Positions 1 through 11,542 are shown, numbered from the stretch's first letter. The stretch: DNA of 64,000 bases from Pleodorina starrii (GCA_030267565.1 BRXU01000003.1:1-64000), one strand, 5' to 3'. Notes: generated from the sequence alone by a model not told the origin. Numbers and translations: made by a program.

Positions 1-247
1 ATCCCAAGCCCAATGAGTGCGTTCTCCAGTTGCCCTTGTCAATTTCTTTCATGGAATGGTTCTGGGGATTTCCTGTCAAGGGCCGGCTTAGGCAAGGCTC
101 TTAATAGCTGCTGCACGCATTAACCAATACTGCAATATTTGCAGGCATGAAAAACATAGAAGACCCTACAATAGAACGTTTCACTAATGTTCTACTTTTT
201 GACTTTGAAATACCTGGGTGATGAGTCTCACCCATTAAAACCCCTAT

Positions 248-319
248 TGACCCCAGTGGGACTTGAACCCACAACCTTCGGATTTGGAATCCTCTGCTCC
301 ACCATTGGGCCATGGAGCC
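248..319 (-). tRNA. tRNA-Trp (CCA), copy 1, defective stems
   Basis: The minus strand folds as a 72-nt tRNA: acceptor GGCTCCA/TGGGGTC, loop TTCCAAA with anticodon CCA, T arm GTGGG-TTCAAGT-CCCAC, discriminator A. This copy has A28 opposite G42 in the anticodon stem and A23 opposite C12 in the D stem, so it is probably poorly functional. Confidence 0.75.
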
Positions 320-1049
320 GCTGCTCATCGAAATAAAAGTCCTCATCCTGAATACATGCAGAATAGTTGCAACCGCATCATGTGTGTTGACCCATGTGTT
401 GCTGGCAAGGAATGCAGGCCGCAACACTGTGCTGCGGCCATCCTCTGGTTGGAATCCACACATGGGATTTAAAACATACCCGCACATACCTGGGCCGGCT
501 GCTGAATTTCTTTCATGGTACTTTCTTTCTGGGGATTTCCTGTCAAAGGGCCGGCTTAGGCAAAGGCTTTTAGCTACCGCATGCGTGGGCCTTTTGTTCC
601 CTTTTTACGTGACGTGTTCATTGATGGGCATCGCATTGCTTCCTCATGTACTTGCTCATACATGTGCCTATCCTGAATGAAGGAGTTTGGCATCCATATG
701 TCTTTGACGATGGTGCGGTTTGAACCCACACCTATACATACTGAAATGTTTCCTCCCTGAACTAATCCACGGAGTACAGAATTTCTGCACCTTTACTTCT
801 CCGAAACTGCCCACCTTACGCTGAGCCGGCCTCATCTAGAAGTGCAATCAAAAGGTGTGGACACTATTTATGCTTGTTGTGAGGGTTTTAAAAGGTATGC
901 ATGTCGCTGGCCAGAGAGACAGACGAGGAAGGAGTCAATTGATACACTTTTTAACCGCTTACAAATGCGCACGCAACCTTACACAGCTGCCCAGCCGGCA
1001 TCATGATTCCCTACTGTGAGAAACACTGTCATATCCAAGGAAAAAAGCG

Positions 1050-1122
1050 TTTCGCTACCGGGACTCGAACCCGGGTCTCGAGAGTAAGAATCTCGTTTCC
1101 TAACCGCCTAGACTATAGCGAA
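1050..1122 (-). tRNA. tRNA-Glu-like, anticodon CTT (Lys), copy 1
   Basis: The body is the array's tRNA-Glu: acceptor TTCGCTA/TAGCGAA, Glu-type D arm, T arm CCGGG-TTCGAGT-CCCGG, and T6 a few bases downstream. One base in the anticodon loop makes the triplet CTT, which would read Lys AAG codons, not Glu GAG. A second change (gtttcc for gtatcc on the plus strand) lies beside the D arm. Confidence 0.8.
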
Positions 1123-1817
1123 TACATGGCCTGGACAACAACACAATAATTGGTATCAACGCATGGTAAGTATGCGCTGCCCTTGCCGGGCAGCACAACT
1201 GGTCGAATCCCACGTGTACGGCTTGCAGGCGCACATGTGTCTACATGGCCTCGCTCGGTAGCCGGCCACATGTAAGAAAGGAAGGCAGACCCATGACATT
1301 ATGTCAAACATGAAGCACCCATCCCTACTTGTGTATTTCAGGATATGATGACCTAGTCTGGCATAGGGATGCAGCTCTTTTAGAATATAATTTTAGTAGA
1401 ATTATTAGAACTTAGAGAAGAATCATCGATGAGCGTTTAGGAGATTCTAGTGTCGTCTTTTTCTCATGCCTCGAAACCAATGCCTGTCATAAATTAAGGC
1501 GACAGACCAAAGTCATTTCCGCCCATCCAAAATGGCCGATTCTGGTACCGGGTCGTCAAAGACACTAGTAAGAAGGATACATACACTTATGGCACGTGTG
1601 AGGTTGATGCGGCGGCCTATCATGACACTTTGAAGGGTGCCAAAGCAAAGAAAAGCACTGTATGGTGGTCACCTTTCACCGTGCTTCTACTCGAGGGTGT
1701 TGTACAGCTTATGTGCACCGTCCATGATTGTAAAATTGGCAGTCCATATAGATTACTATCTTATTAAATATAAACTTATCCCAAGCCCAATGAGTGCGTT
1801 CTCCAGTTGCCCTTGTC

Positions 1818-1885
1818 AATTTCTTTCATGGAATGGTTCTGGGGATTTCCTGTCAAGGGCCGGCTTAGGCAAGGCTCTTAATAGC
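1818..1885. repeat. Unit-internal direct repeat, left member (unit 2)
   Basis: This segment of about 68 bp resembles 2282-2351. Both contain an AATTTCTTTCATGG start, a GGGGATTTCCTGTCAA core and a GGGCCGGCTTAGGCAA end. The pair flanks tRNA-Trp and is present in every unit. Its role is unknown. Confidence 0.8.
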
Positions 1886-2013
1886 TGCTGCACGCATTAA
1901 CCAATACTGCAATATTTGCAGGCATGAAAAACATAGAAGACCCTACAATAGAACGTTTCACTAATGTTCTACTTTTTGACTTTGAAATACCTGGGTGATG
2001 AGTCTCACCCATT

Positions 2014-2017
2014 AAAA
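2014..2017 (-). terminator. Pol III T4 terminator of tRNA-Trp (representative)
   Basis: The transcript 3' of tRNA-Trp copy 2 runs into TTTT. The same run is present in every unit except those of copies 9 and 10, where a substitution leaves only TTT. Confidence 0.7.
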
Positions 2018-2024
2018 CCCCTAT

Positions 2025-2096
2025 TGACCCCAGTGGGACTTGAACCCACAACCTTCGGATTTGGAATCCGCTGCCCCACCATTGGGCCATGGAGCC
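2025..2096 (-). tRNA. tRNA-Trp (CCA), copy 2, intact
   Basis: All arms pair: acceptor GGCTCCA/TGGGGTC with two G-U pairs, D stem GCCC/GGGC, anticodon stem GCGGA/TCCGA with only the outer G-A pair unmatched, T arm with TTCAAGT. A T4 run follows 7 nt after the discriminator. This is one of three copies with both an intact body and a T4 terminator (2, 12, 17). Confidence 0.88.
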
Positions 2097-2281
2097 GCTG
2101 CTCATCGAAACAAAAGTCCTCATCCTGAATACATGCAGAATAGTTGCAACCGCATCATGTGTGTTGACCCATGTGTTGCTGGCAAGGAATGCAGGCCGCA
2201 ACACTGTGCTGCGGCCATCCTCTGGTTGGAATCCACACATGGGATTTAAAACATACCCGCACATACCTGGGCCGGCTGCTG

Positions 2282-2351
2282 AATTTCTTTCATGGTACTT
2301 TCTTTCTGGGGATTTCCTGTCAAAGGGCCGGCTTAGGCAAAGGCTTTTAGC
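2282..2351. repeat. Unit-internal direct repeat, right member (unit 2)
   Basis: Paralogue of 1818-1885, about 465 bp away on the other side of tRNA-Trp. It differs by a few substitutions and short indels. It may be a relic of an older internal duplication or of the DNA that carried the tRNA. Confidence 0.8.
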
Positions 2352-2601
2352 TACCGCATGTGTGGGCCTTTTGTTCCCTTTTTACGTGACGTGTTCATTG
2401 ATGGGCATCGCATTGCTTCCTCATGTACTTGCTCATACATGTGCCTATCCTGAATGAAGGAGTTTGGCATCCATATGTCTTTGACGATGGTGCGGTTTAA
2501 CCCACACCTATACATACTGAAATGTTTCCTCCCTGAACTAATCCACGGAGTACAGAATTTCTGCACCTTTACTTCTCCGAAACTGCCCACCTTACGTTGA
2601 G

Positions 2602-2629
2602 CTAGATGAGGCCAGCTGGCCTCATCTAG
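2602..2629. repeat. 28-bp perfect palindrome (unit 2)
   Basis: Each arm reads CTAGATGAGGCCAG and meets its exact inverse with no loop. It is present in 13 of 17 units (for example also 8480-8507). Units 1, 3, 4 and 11 lack the left arm and keep only the right one. Confidence 0.9.
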
Positions 2630-2830
2630 AAGTGCAATCAAAAGGTGTGGACACTATTTATGCTTGTTGTGAGGGTTTTAAAAGGTATGCATGTCGCTGG
2701 CCAGAGAGACAGACGAGGAAGGAGTCAATTGATACACTTTTTAACCGCTTACAAATGCGCACGCAACCTTACACAGCTGCCCAGCCGGCATCATGATTCC
2801 CTACTGTGAGAAACACTGTCATATCCAAGG

Positions 2831-2836
2831 AAAAAA
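2831..2836 (-). terminator. Pol III T6 terminator of tRNA-Glu (representative)
   Basis: Six T residues begin 3 nt after the tRNA-Glu discriminator. The run is conserved in all 17 units and is a standard Pol III termination signal. Confidence 0.8.
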
Positions 2837-2839
2837 GCG

Positions 2840-2912
2840 TTTCGCTACCGGGACTCGAACCTGGGTCTCGAGAGTGAGAATCTCGTATCCTAACCGCCTA
2901 GACTATAGCGAA
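2840..2912 (-). tRNA. tRNA-Glu (CTC), copy 2, T-stem change
   Basis: Anticodon CTC in loop TTCTCAC and acceptor perfectly paired. One substitution in the T stem (CCGGG to CCAGG) breaks a pair with CCCGG. Confidence 0.82.
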
Positions 2913-3814
2913 TACATGGCCTGGACAACAACACAATAATTGGTATCAACGCATGGTAAGTATGCGCTGCCCTTGCCGGGCAGCACAACTGGTCGAATCC
3001 CACGTGTACGGCTTGCAGGCGCACATGTGTCTACATGGCCTCGCTCGGTAGCCGGCCACATGTAAGAAAGGAAGGCAGACCCATGACATTATGTCAAACA
3101 TGAAGCACCCATCCCTACTTGTGTATTTCAGGATATGATGACCTAGTCTGGCATAGGGATGCAGCTCTTTTAGAATATAATTTTAGTAGAATTATTAGAA
3201 CTTAGAGAAGAATCATCGATGAGCGTTTAGGAGATTCTAGTGTCGTCCTTTTCTCATGCCTCGAAACCAATGCCTGTCATAAATTAAGGCGACAGACCAA
3301 AGTCATTTCCGCCCATCCAAAATGGCCGATTCTGGTACCGGGTCGTCAAAGACACTAGTAAGAAGGATACATACACTTATGGCACGTGTGAGGTTGATGC
3401 GGCGGCCTATCATGACACTTTGAAGGGTGCCAAAGCAAAGAAAAGCACTGTATGGTGGTCACCTTTCACCGTGCTTCTACTCGAGGGTGTTGTACAGCTT
3501 ATGTGCACCGTCCATGATTGTAAAATTGGCAGTCCATATAGATTACTATCTTATTAAATATAAACTTATCCCAAGCCCAATGAGTGCGTTCTCCAGTTGC
3601 CCTTGTCAATTTCTTTCATGGAATGGTTCTGGGGATTTCCTGTCAAGGGCCGGCTTAGGCAAGGCTCTTAATAGCTGCTGCACGCATTAACCAATACTGC
3701 AATATTTGCAGGCATGAAAAACATAGAAGACCCTACAATAGAACGTTTCACTAATGTTCTACTTTTTGACTTTGAAATACCTGGGTGATGAGTCTCACCC
3801 ATTAAAACCCCTAT

Positions 3815-3886
3815 TGACCCCAGTGGGACTTGAACCCACAACCTTCGGATTTGGAATCCTCTGCTCCACCATTGGGCCATGGAGCC
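3815..3886 (-). tRNA. tRNA-Trp (CCA), copy 3, defective stems
   Basis: Same two mismatches as copy 1 (A28-G42 and A23-C12), with normal T loop and T4 run. Confidence 0.75.
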
Positions 3887-4616
3887 GCTGCTCATCGAAA
3901 TAAAAGTCCTCATCCTGAATACATGCAGAATAGTTGCAACCGCATCATGTGTGTTGACCCATGTGTTGCTGGCAAGGAATGCAGGCCGCAACACTGTGCT
4001 GCGGCCATCCTCTGGTTGGAATCCACACATGGGATTTAAAACATACCCGCACATACCTGGGCCGGCTGCTGAATTTCTTTCATGGTACTTTCTTTCTGGG
4101 GATTTCCTGTAAAAGGGCCGGCTTAGGCAAAGGCTTTTAGCTACCGCATGCATGGGCCTTTTGTTCCCTTTTTACGTGACGTGTTCATTGATGGGCATCG
4201 CATTGCTTCCTCATGTACTTGCTCATACATGTGCCTATCCTGAATGAAGGAGTTTGGCATCCATATGTCTTTGACGATGGTGCGGTTTGAACCCACACCT
4301 ATACATACTGAAATGTTTCCTCCCTGAACTAATCCACGGAGTACAGAATTTCTGCACCTTTACTTCTCCGAAACTGCCCACCTTACGTTGAGCCGGCCTC
4401 ATCTAGAAGTGCAATCAAAAGGTGTGGACACTATTTATGCTTGTTGTGAGGGTTTTAAAAGGTATGCATGTCGCTGGCCAGAGAGACAGACGAGGAAGGA
4501 GTCAATTGATACACTTTTTAACCGCTTACAAATGCGCACGCAACCTTACACAGCTGCCCAGCCGGCATCATGATTCCCTACTGTGAGAAACACTGTCATA
4601 TCCAAGGAAAAAAGCG

Positions 4617-4689
4617 TTTCGCTACCGGGATTCGAACCCGGGTCTCGAGAGTGAGAATCTCGTATCCTAACCGCCTAGACTATAGCGAA
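4617..4689 (-). tRNA. tRNA-Glu (CTC), copy 3
   Basis: Canonical fold with anticodon CTC. The T loop reads TTCGAAT here instead of TTCGAGT, a neutral change that still fits box B. T6 follows. Confidence 0.9.
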
Positions 4690-4906
4690 TACATGGCCTG
4701 GACAACAACACAATAATTGGTATCAACGCATGGTAAGTATGCGCTGCCCTTGCCGGGCAGCACAACTGGTCGAATCCCACGTGTACGGCTTGCAGGCGCA
4801 CATGTGTCTACATGGCCTCGCTCGGTAGCCGGCCACATGTAAGAAAGGAAGGCAGACCCATGACATTATGTCAAACATGAAGCATGCCTCGAAACCAATG
4901 CCTGTC

Positions 4907-4921
4907 ATAAATTAAGGTGAC
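4907..4921. repeat. Target-site duplication, left, SINE-A copy 1
   Basis: The 15 bases ATAAATTAAGGTGAC match 5248-5262 except one T/C change. Uninterrupted units carry this sequence once, which defines the insertion. Confidence 0.9.
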
Positions 4922-5247
4922 GTCAGCGTAGCTCAATTGGTAGAGCACTCGCTTGTCAATTCGGTGGTCATGGGATCGATCCCATGCTTGGTCGAATTGG
5001 TAATGGGTAGATGTGGGTTCGAATCCCACCGCTGGCCCTTGGCATTAGCCAGGGTGAATAACGGTGAGTCCGGCCCGCTAAACTCCGGATCGTGCAGGGG
5101 CGCTCGAGAAAATGTCCCAGATCAATCAGTCCGCCCGTCAGGTCTGATTCACCCTGGTGATCGCGCCGAACGGAGAAGAAATTACTCCCTAGGCCCGGTC
5201 CCCTAAACACACGCGAGAGTCTGTCTCCGCGTAAAATTAATTAATTA
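4922..5247 (+). mobile_element. SINE-A, tRNA-derived retroposon, copy 1
   Basis: The insert is 326 bp. It starts with a tRNA-like head (4922-5036) whose first seven bases GTCAGCG pair with CGCTGGC at the end of the head. It contains a good D arm/box A and two T-arm-like segments: a palindromic one at 4969-4986 and a canonical one with GGTTCGAATCCC at 5013-5029. The body is unrelated to the array and ends in a (TTAA)-rich tail. The loop TTGTCAA would give anticodon GTC (Asp), but the anticodon stem pairs badly. Tail, box A/B and the 15-bp duplication fit LINE-mobilised SINE insertion. Confidence 0.88.
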
Positions 5248-5783
5248 ATAAATTAAGGCGACAGACCAAAGTCATTTCCGCCCATCCAAAATGGCCGATT
5301 CTGGTACCGGGTCGTCAAAGACACTAGTAAGAAGGATACATACACTTATGGCACGTGTGAGGTTGATGCGGCGGCCTATCATGACACTTTGAAGGGTGCC
5401 AAAGCAAAGAAAAGCACTGTATGGTGGTCACCTTTCACCGTGCTTCTACTCAAGGGTGTTGTACAGCTTATGTGCACCGTCCATGATTGTAAAATTGGCA
5501 GTCCATATAGATTACTATCTTATTAAATATAAACTTATCCCAAGCCCAATGAGTGCGTTCTCCAGTTGCCCTTGTCAATTTCTTTCATGGAATGGTTCTG
5601 GGGATTTCCTGTCAAGGGCCGGCTTAGGCAAGGCTCTTAATAGCTGCTGCACGCATTAACCAATACTGCAATATTTGCAGGCATGAAAAACATAGAAGAC
5701 CCTACAATAGAACGTTTCACTAATGTTCTACTTTTTGACTTTGAAATACCTGGGTGATGAGTCTCACCCATTAAAACCCCTAT

Positions 5784-5855
5784 TGACCCCAGTGGGACTT
5801 GAACCCACAACCTTCGGATTTGGAATCCTCTGCTCCACCATTGGGCCATGGAGCC
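5784..5855 (-). tRNA. tRNA-Trp (CCA), copy 4, defective stems
   Basis: Same A28-G42 and A23-C12 mismatches as copies 1 and 3. T loop and T4 run are normal. Confidence 0.75.
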
Positions 5856-6585
5856 GCTGCTCATCGAAATAAAAGTCCTCATCCTGAATACATGCAGAAT
5901 AGTTGCAACCGCATCATGTGTGTTGACCCATGTGTTGCTGGCAAGGAATGCAGGCCGCAACACTGTGCTGCGGCCATCCTCTGGTTGGAATCCACACATG
6001 GGATTTAAAACATACCCGCACATACCTGGGCCGGCTGCTGAATTTCTTTCATGGTACTTTCTTTCTGGGGATTTCCTGTCAAAGGGCCGGCTTAGGCAAA
6101 GGCTTTTAGCTACCGCATGCGTGGGCCTTTTGTTCCCTTTTTACGTGACGTGTTCATTGATGGGCATCGCATTGCTTCCTCATGTACTTGCTCATACATG
6201 TGCCTATCCTGAATGAAGGAGTTTGGCATCCATATGTCTTTGACGATGGTGCGGTTTGAACCCACACCTATACATACTGAAATGTTTCCTCCCTGAACTA
6301 ATCCACGGAGTACAGAATTTCTGCACCTTTACTTCTCCGAAACTGCCCACCTTACGTTGAGCCGGCCTCATCTAGAAGTGCAATCAAAAGGTGTGGACAC
6401 TATTTATGCTTGTTGTGAGGGTTTTAAAAGGTATGCATGTCGCTGGCCAGAGAGACAGACGAGGAAGGAGTCAATTGATACACTTTTTAACCGCTTACAA
6501 ATGCGCACGCAACCTTACACAGCTGCCCAGCCGGCATCATGATTCCCTACTGTGAGAAACACTGTCATATCCAAGGAAAAAAGCG

Positions 6586-6658
6586 TTTCGCTACCGGGAC
6601 TCGAACCCGGGTCTCTAGAGTGAGAATCTCGTATCCTAACCGCCTAGACTATAGCGAA
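6586..6658 (-). tRNA. tRNA-Glu (CTC), copy 4, anticodon-stem change
   Basis: Anticodon CTC kept. One G-to-A change at the 3' end of the anticodon stem (TCTCG to TCTAG) breaks a pair. Confidence 0.8.
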
Positions 6659-7039
6659 TACATGGCCTGGATAACAACGCAATAATTGGTATCAACGCAT
6701 GGTAAGTATGCGCTGCCCTTGCCGGGCAGCACAACTGGTCGAATCCCACGTGTACGGCTTGCAGGCGCACATGTGTCTACATGGCCTCGCTCGGTAGCCG
6801 GCCACATGTAAGAAAGGAAGGCAGACCCATGACATTATGTCAAACATGAAGCACCCATCCCTACTTGTGTATTTCAGGATATGATGACCTAGTCTGGCAT
6901 AGGGATGCAGCTCTTTTAGAATATAATTTTAGTAGAATTATTAGAACTTAGAGAAGAATCATCGATGAGCGTTTAGGAGATTCTAGTGTCGTCCTTTTCT
7001 CATGCCTCGAAACCAATGCCTGTCATAAATTAAGGTGAC

Positions 7040-7365
7040 GTCAGCGTAGCTCAATTGGTAGAGCACTCGCTTGTCAATTCGGTGGTCATGGGATCGATCC
7101 CATGCTTGGTCGAATTGGTAATGGGTAGATGTGGGTTCGAATCCCACCGCTGGCCCTTGGCATTAGCCAGGGTGAATAACGGTGAGTCCGGCCCGCTAAA
7201 CTCCGGATCGTGCAGGGGCGCTCGAGAAAATGTCCCAGATCAATCAGTCCGCCCGTCAGGTCTGATTCACCCTGGTGATCGCGCCGAACGGAGAAGAAAT
7301 TACTCCCTAGGCCCGGTCCCCTAAACACACGCGAGAGTCTGTCTCCGCGTAAAATTAATTAATTA
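7040..7365 (+). mobile_element. SINE-A, copy 2
   Basis: Same length and sequence as the copy at 4922, at the same unit position, with target duplications 7025-7039 and 7366-7380. The shared site shows this copy arose by duplication of an occupied unit, not by a second insertion. Confidence 0.88.
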
Positions 7366-7901
7366 ATAAATTAAGGCGACAGACCAAAGTCATTTCCGCC
7401 CATCCAAAATGGCCGATTCTGGTACCGGGTCGTCAAAGACACTAGTAAGAAGGATACATACACTTATGGCACGTGTGAGGTTGATGCGGCGGCCTATCAT
7501 GACACTTTGAAGGGTGCCAAAGCAAAGAAAAGCACTGTATGGTGGTCACCTTTCACCGTGCTTCTACTCGAGGGTGTTGTACAGCTTATGTGCACCGTCC
7601 ATGATTGTAAAATTGGCAGTCCATATAGATTACTATCTTATTAAATATATACTTATCCCAAGCCCAATGAGTGCGTTCTCCAGTTGCCCTTGTCAATTTC
7701 TTTCATGGAATGGTTCTGGGGATTTCCTGTCAAGGGCCGGCTTAGGCAAGGCTCTTAATAGCTGCTGCATGCATTAACCAATACTGCAATATTTGCAGGC
7801 ATGAAAAACATAGAAGACCCTACAATAGAACGTTTCACTAATGTTCTACTTTTTGACTTTGAAATACCTGGGTGATGAGTCTCACCCATTAAAACCCCAA
7901 T

Positions 7902-7973
7902 TGACCCCAGTGGGACTTGTACCCACAACCTTCGGATTTGGAATCCGCTGCCCCACCATTGGGCCATGGAGCC
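7902..7973 (-). tRNA. tRNA-Trp (CCA), copy 5, T55A
   Basis: Arms pair and anticodon is CCA, but the T loop reads TACAAGT instead of TTCAAGT. This removes the near-universal T55 and damages box B. Confidence 0.78.
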
Positions 7974-8710
7974 GCTGCTCATCGTAATGAAAGTCCTCAT
8001 CCTGAATACATGCAGAATAGTTGCAACCGCATCATGTGTATTGACCCATGTGTTGCTGGCAAGGATTGCAGGCCGCAACACTGTGCTGCGGCCATCCTCT
8101 GGTTGGAATCCACACATGGGATTTAAAACATACCCGCACATACCTGGGCCGGCTGCTGAATTTCTTTCATGGTACTTTCTTTCTGGGGATTTCCTGTCAA
8201 AGGGCCGGCTTAGGCAAAGGCTTTTAGCTACCGCATGCGTGGGCCTTTTGTTCCCTTTTTACGTGACGTGTTCATTGATGGGCATCGCATTGCTTCCTCA
8301 TGTACTTGCTCATACATGTGCCTATCCTGAATGAAGGAGTTTGGCATCCATATGTCTTTGACGATGGTGCGGTTTGAACCCACACCTATACATACTGAAA
8401 TGTTTCCTCCCTGAACTAATCCACGGAGTACAGAATTTCTGCACCTTTACTTCTCCGAAACTGCCCACCTTACGTTGAGCTAGATGAGGCCAGCTGGCCT
8501 CATCTAGAAGTGCAATCAAAAGGTGTGGACACTATTTATGCTTGTTGTGAGGGTTTTATGCATGTCGCTGGCCAGAGAGACAGACGAGGAAGGAGTCAAT
8601 TGATACACTTTTTAACCGCTTACAAATGCGCACGCAACCTTACACAGCTGCCCAGCCGGCATCATGATTCCCTACTGTGAGAAACACTGTCATATCCAAG
8701 GAAAAAAGCG

Positions 8711-8783
8711 TTTCGCTACCGGGACTCGAACCCGGGTCTCGAGAGTGAGAATCTCGTATCCTAACCGCCTAGACTATAGCGAA
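8711..8783 (-). tRNA. tRNA-Glu (CTC), copy 5
   Basis: Consensus copy of the array: perfect 7-bp acceptor, CGAGA/TCTCG anticodon stem, T6 downstream. Confidence 0.92.
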
Positions 8784-9686
8784 TACATGGCCTGGATAAC
8801 AACGCAATAATTGGTATCAACGCATGGTAAGTATGCGCTGCCCTTGCCGGGCAGCACAACTGGTCGAATCCCACGTGTACGGCTTGCAGGCGCACATGTG
8901 TCTACATGGCCTCGCTCGGTAGCCGGCCACATGTAAGAAAGGAAGGCAGACCCATGACATTATGTCAAACATGAAGCACCCATCCCTACTTGTGTATTTC
9001 AGGATATGATGACCTAGTCTGGCATAGGGATGCAGCTCTTTTAGAATATAATTTTAGTAGAATTATTAGAACTTAGAGAGGAATCATCGATGAGCGTTTG
9101 GGAGATTCTAGTGTCGTCCTTTTCTCATGCCTCGAAACCAATGCCTGTCATAAATTAAGGCGACAGACCAAAGTCATTTCCGCCCATCCAAAATGGCCGA
9201 TTCTGGTACCGGGTCGTCAAAGACCACTAGTAAGAAGGATACATACACTTATGGCACGTGTGAGGTTGATGCGGCGGCCTATCATGACACTTTGAAGGGT
9301 GCCAAAGCAAAGAAAAGCACTGTATGGTGGTCACCTTTCACCGTGCTTCTACTCGAGGGTGTTGTACAGCTTATGTGCACCGTCCATGATTGTAAAATTG
9401 GCAGTCCATATAGATTACTATCTTATTAAATATAAACTTATCCCAAGCCCAATGAGTGCGTTCTCCAGTTGCCCTTGTCAATTTCTTTCATGGAATGGTT
9501 CTGGGGATTTCCTGTCAAGGGCCGGCTTAGGCAAGGCTCTTAATAGCTGCTGCACGCATTAACCAATACTGCAATATTTGCAGGCATGAAAAACATAGAA
9601 GACCCTACAATAGAACGTTTCACTAATGTTCTACTTTTTGACTTTGAAATACCTGGGTGATGAGTCTCACCCATTAAAACCCCGAT

Positions 9687-9758
9687 TGACCCCAGTGGGA
9701 CTTGTACCCACAACCTTCGGATTTGGAATCCGCTGCCCCACCATTGGGCCATGGAGCC
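9687..9758 (-). tRNA. tRNA-Trp (CCA), copy 6, T55A
   Basis: As copy 5: intact stems, anticodon CCA, T-loop T55 replaced by A. Confidence 0.78.
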
Positions 9759-10495
9759 GCTGCTCATCGAATTAAAAGTCCTCATCCTGAATACATGCAG
9801 AATAGTTGCAACCGCATCATGTGTGTTGACCCATGTGTTGCTGGCAAGGATTGCAGGCCGCAACACTGTGCTGCGGCCATCCTCTGGTTGGAATCCACAC
9901 ATGGGATTTAAAACATACCCGCACATACCTGGGCCGGCTGCTGACTTTCTTTCATGGTACTTTCTTTCTGGGGATTTCCTGTCAAAGGGCCGGCTTAGGC
10001 AAAGGCTTTTAGCTACCGCATGCGTGGGCCTTTTGTTCCCTTTTTACGTGACGTGTTCATTGATGGGCATCGCATTGCTTCCTCATGTACTTGCTCATAC
10101 ATGTGCCTATCCTGAATGAAGGAGTTTGGCATCCATATGTCTTTGACGATGGTGCGGTTTGAACCCACACCTATACATACTGAAATGTTTCCTCCCTGAA
10201 CTAATCCACGGAGTACAGAATTTCTGCACCTTTACTTCTCCGAAACTGCCCACCTTACGTTGAGCTAGATGAGGCCAGCTGGCCTCATCTAGAAGTGCAA
10301 TCAAAAGGTGTGGACACTATTTATGCTTGTTGTGAGGGTTTTATGCATGTCGCTGGCCAGAGAGACAGACGAGGAAGGAGTCAATTGATACACTTTTTAA
10401 CCGCTTACAAATGCGCACGCAACCTTACACAGCTGCCCAGCCGGCATCATGATTCCCTACTGTGAGAAACACTGTCATATCCAAGGAAAAAAGCG

Positions 10496-10568
10496 TTTCG
10501 CTACCGGGACTCGAACCCGGGTCTCGAGAGTGAGAATGTCGTATCCTAACCGCCTAGACTATAGCGAA
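10496..10568 (-). tRNA. tRNA-Glu (CTC), copy 6, stem mismatch
   Basis: Anticodon CTC, but the 5' anticodon stem reads CGACA instead of CGAGA, placing C opposite C near the loop. Confidence 0.8.
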
Positions 10569-11470
10569 TACATGGCCTGGACAACAACACAATAATTGGT
10601 ATCAACGCATGGTAAGTATGCGCTGCCCTTGCCGGGCAGCACAACTGGTCGAATCCCACGTGTACGGCTTGCAGGCGCACATGTGTCTACATGGCCTCGC
10701 TCGGTAGCCGGCCACATGTAAGAAAGGAAGGCAGACCCATGACATTATGTCAAACATGAAGCACCCATCCCTACTTGTGTATTTCAGGATATGATGACCT
10801 AGTCTGGCATAGGGATGCAGCTCTTTTAGAATATAATTTTAGTAGAATTATTAGAACTTAGAGAGGAATCATCGATGAGCGTTTGGGAGATTCTAGTGTC
10901 GTCCTTTTCTCATGCCTCGAAACCAATGCCTGTCATAAATTAAGGCGACAGACCAAAGTCATTTCCGCCCATCCAAAATGGCCGATTCTGGTACCGGGTC
11001 GTCAAAGACACTAGTAAGAAGGATACATACACTTATGGCACGTGTGAGGTTGATGCGGCGGCCTATCATGACACTTTGAAGGGTGCCAAAGCAAAGAAAA
11101 GCACTGTATGGTGGTCACCTTTCACCGTGCTTCTACTCGAGGGTGTTGTACAGCTTATGTGCACCGTCCATGATTGTAAAATTGGCAGTCCATATAGATT
11201 ACTATCTTATTAAATATAAACTTATCCCAAGCCCAATGAGTGCGTTCTCCAGTTGCCCTTGTCAATTTCTTTCATGGAATGGTTCTGGGGATTTCCTGTC
11301 AAGGGCCGGCTTAGGCAAGGCTCTTAATAGCTGCTGCACGCATTAACCAATACTGCAATATTTGCAGGCATGAAAAACATAGAAGACCCTACAATAGAAC
11401 GTTTCACTAATGTTCTACTTTTTGACTTTGAAATACCTGGGTGATGAGTCTCACCCATTAAAACCCCAAT

Positions 11471-11542
11471 TGACCCCAGTGGGACTTGTACCCACAACCT
11501 TCGGATTTGGAATCCGCTGCCCCACCATTGGGCCATGGAGCC
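11471..11542 (-). tRNA. tRNA-Trp (CCA), copy 7, T55A
   Basis: T55A in the T loop. The base change near 11545 lies outside the gene. Confidence 0.78.

Noticed and set aside
101..680. 128-, 69- and 122-codon frames around tRNA-Trp
   Set aside because: They overlap the tRNA gene on both strands, and variants between copies follow the tRNA, not protein constraint.
690..770. Possible third tRNA (minus strand) with a 7-bp T-arm-like hairpin and GGGTTCAAA
   Set aside because: The T arm and a weak box A are visible, but no acceptor pairing or good anticodon arm; at most a relic.
1195..1235. Plus-strand GGTCGAATCCCA, box-B-like
   Set aside because: No tRNA fold around it.
1637..1900. An 87-codon open frame repeated in every array unit
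   Set aside because: Starts at GTG, has no codon bias or recognisable motif, and covers unit spacer. Its conservation is that of the DNA repeat.
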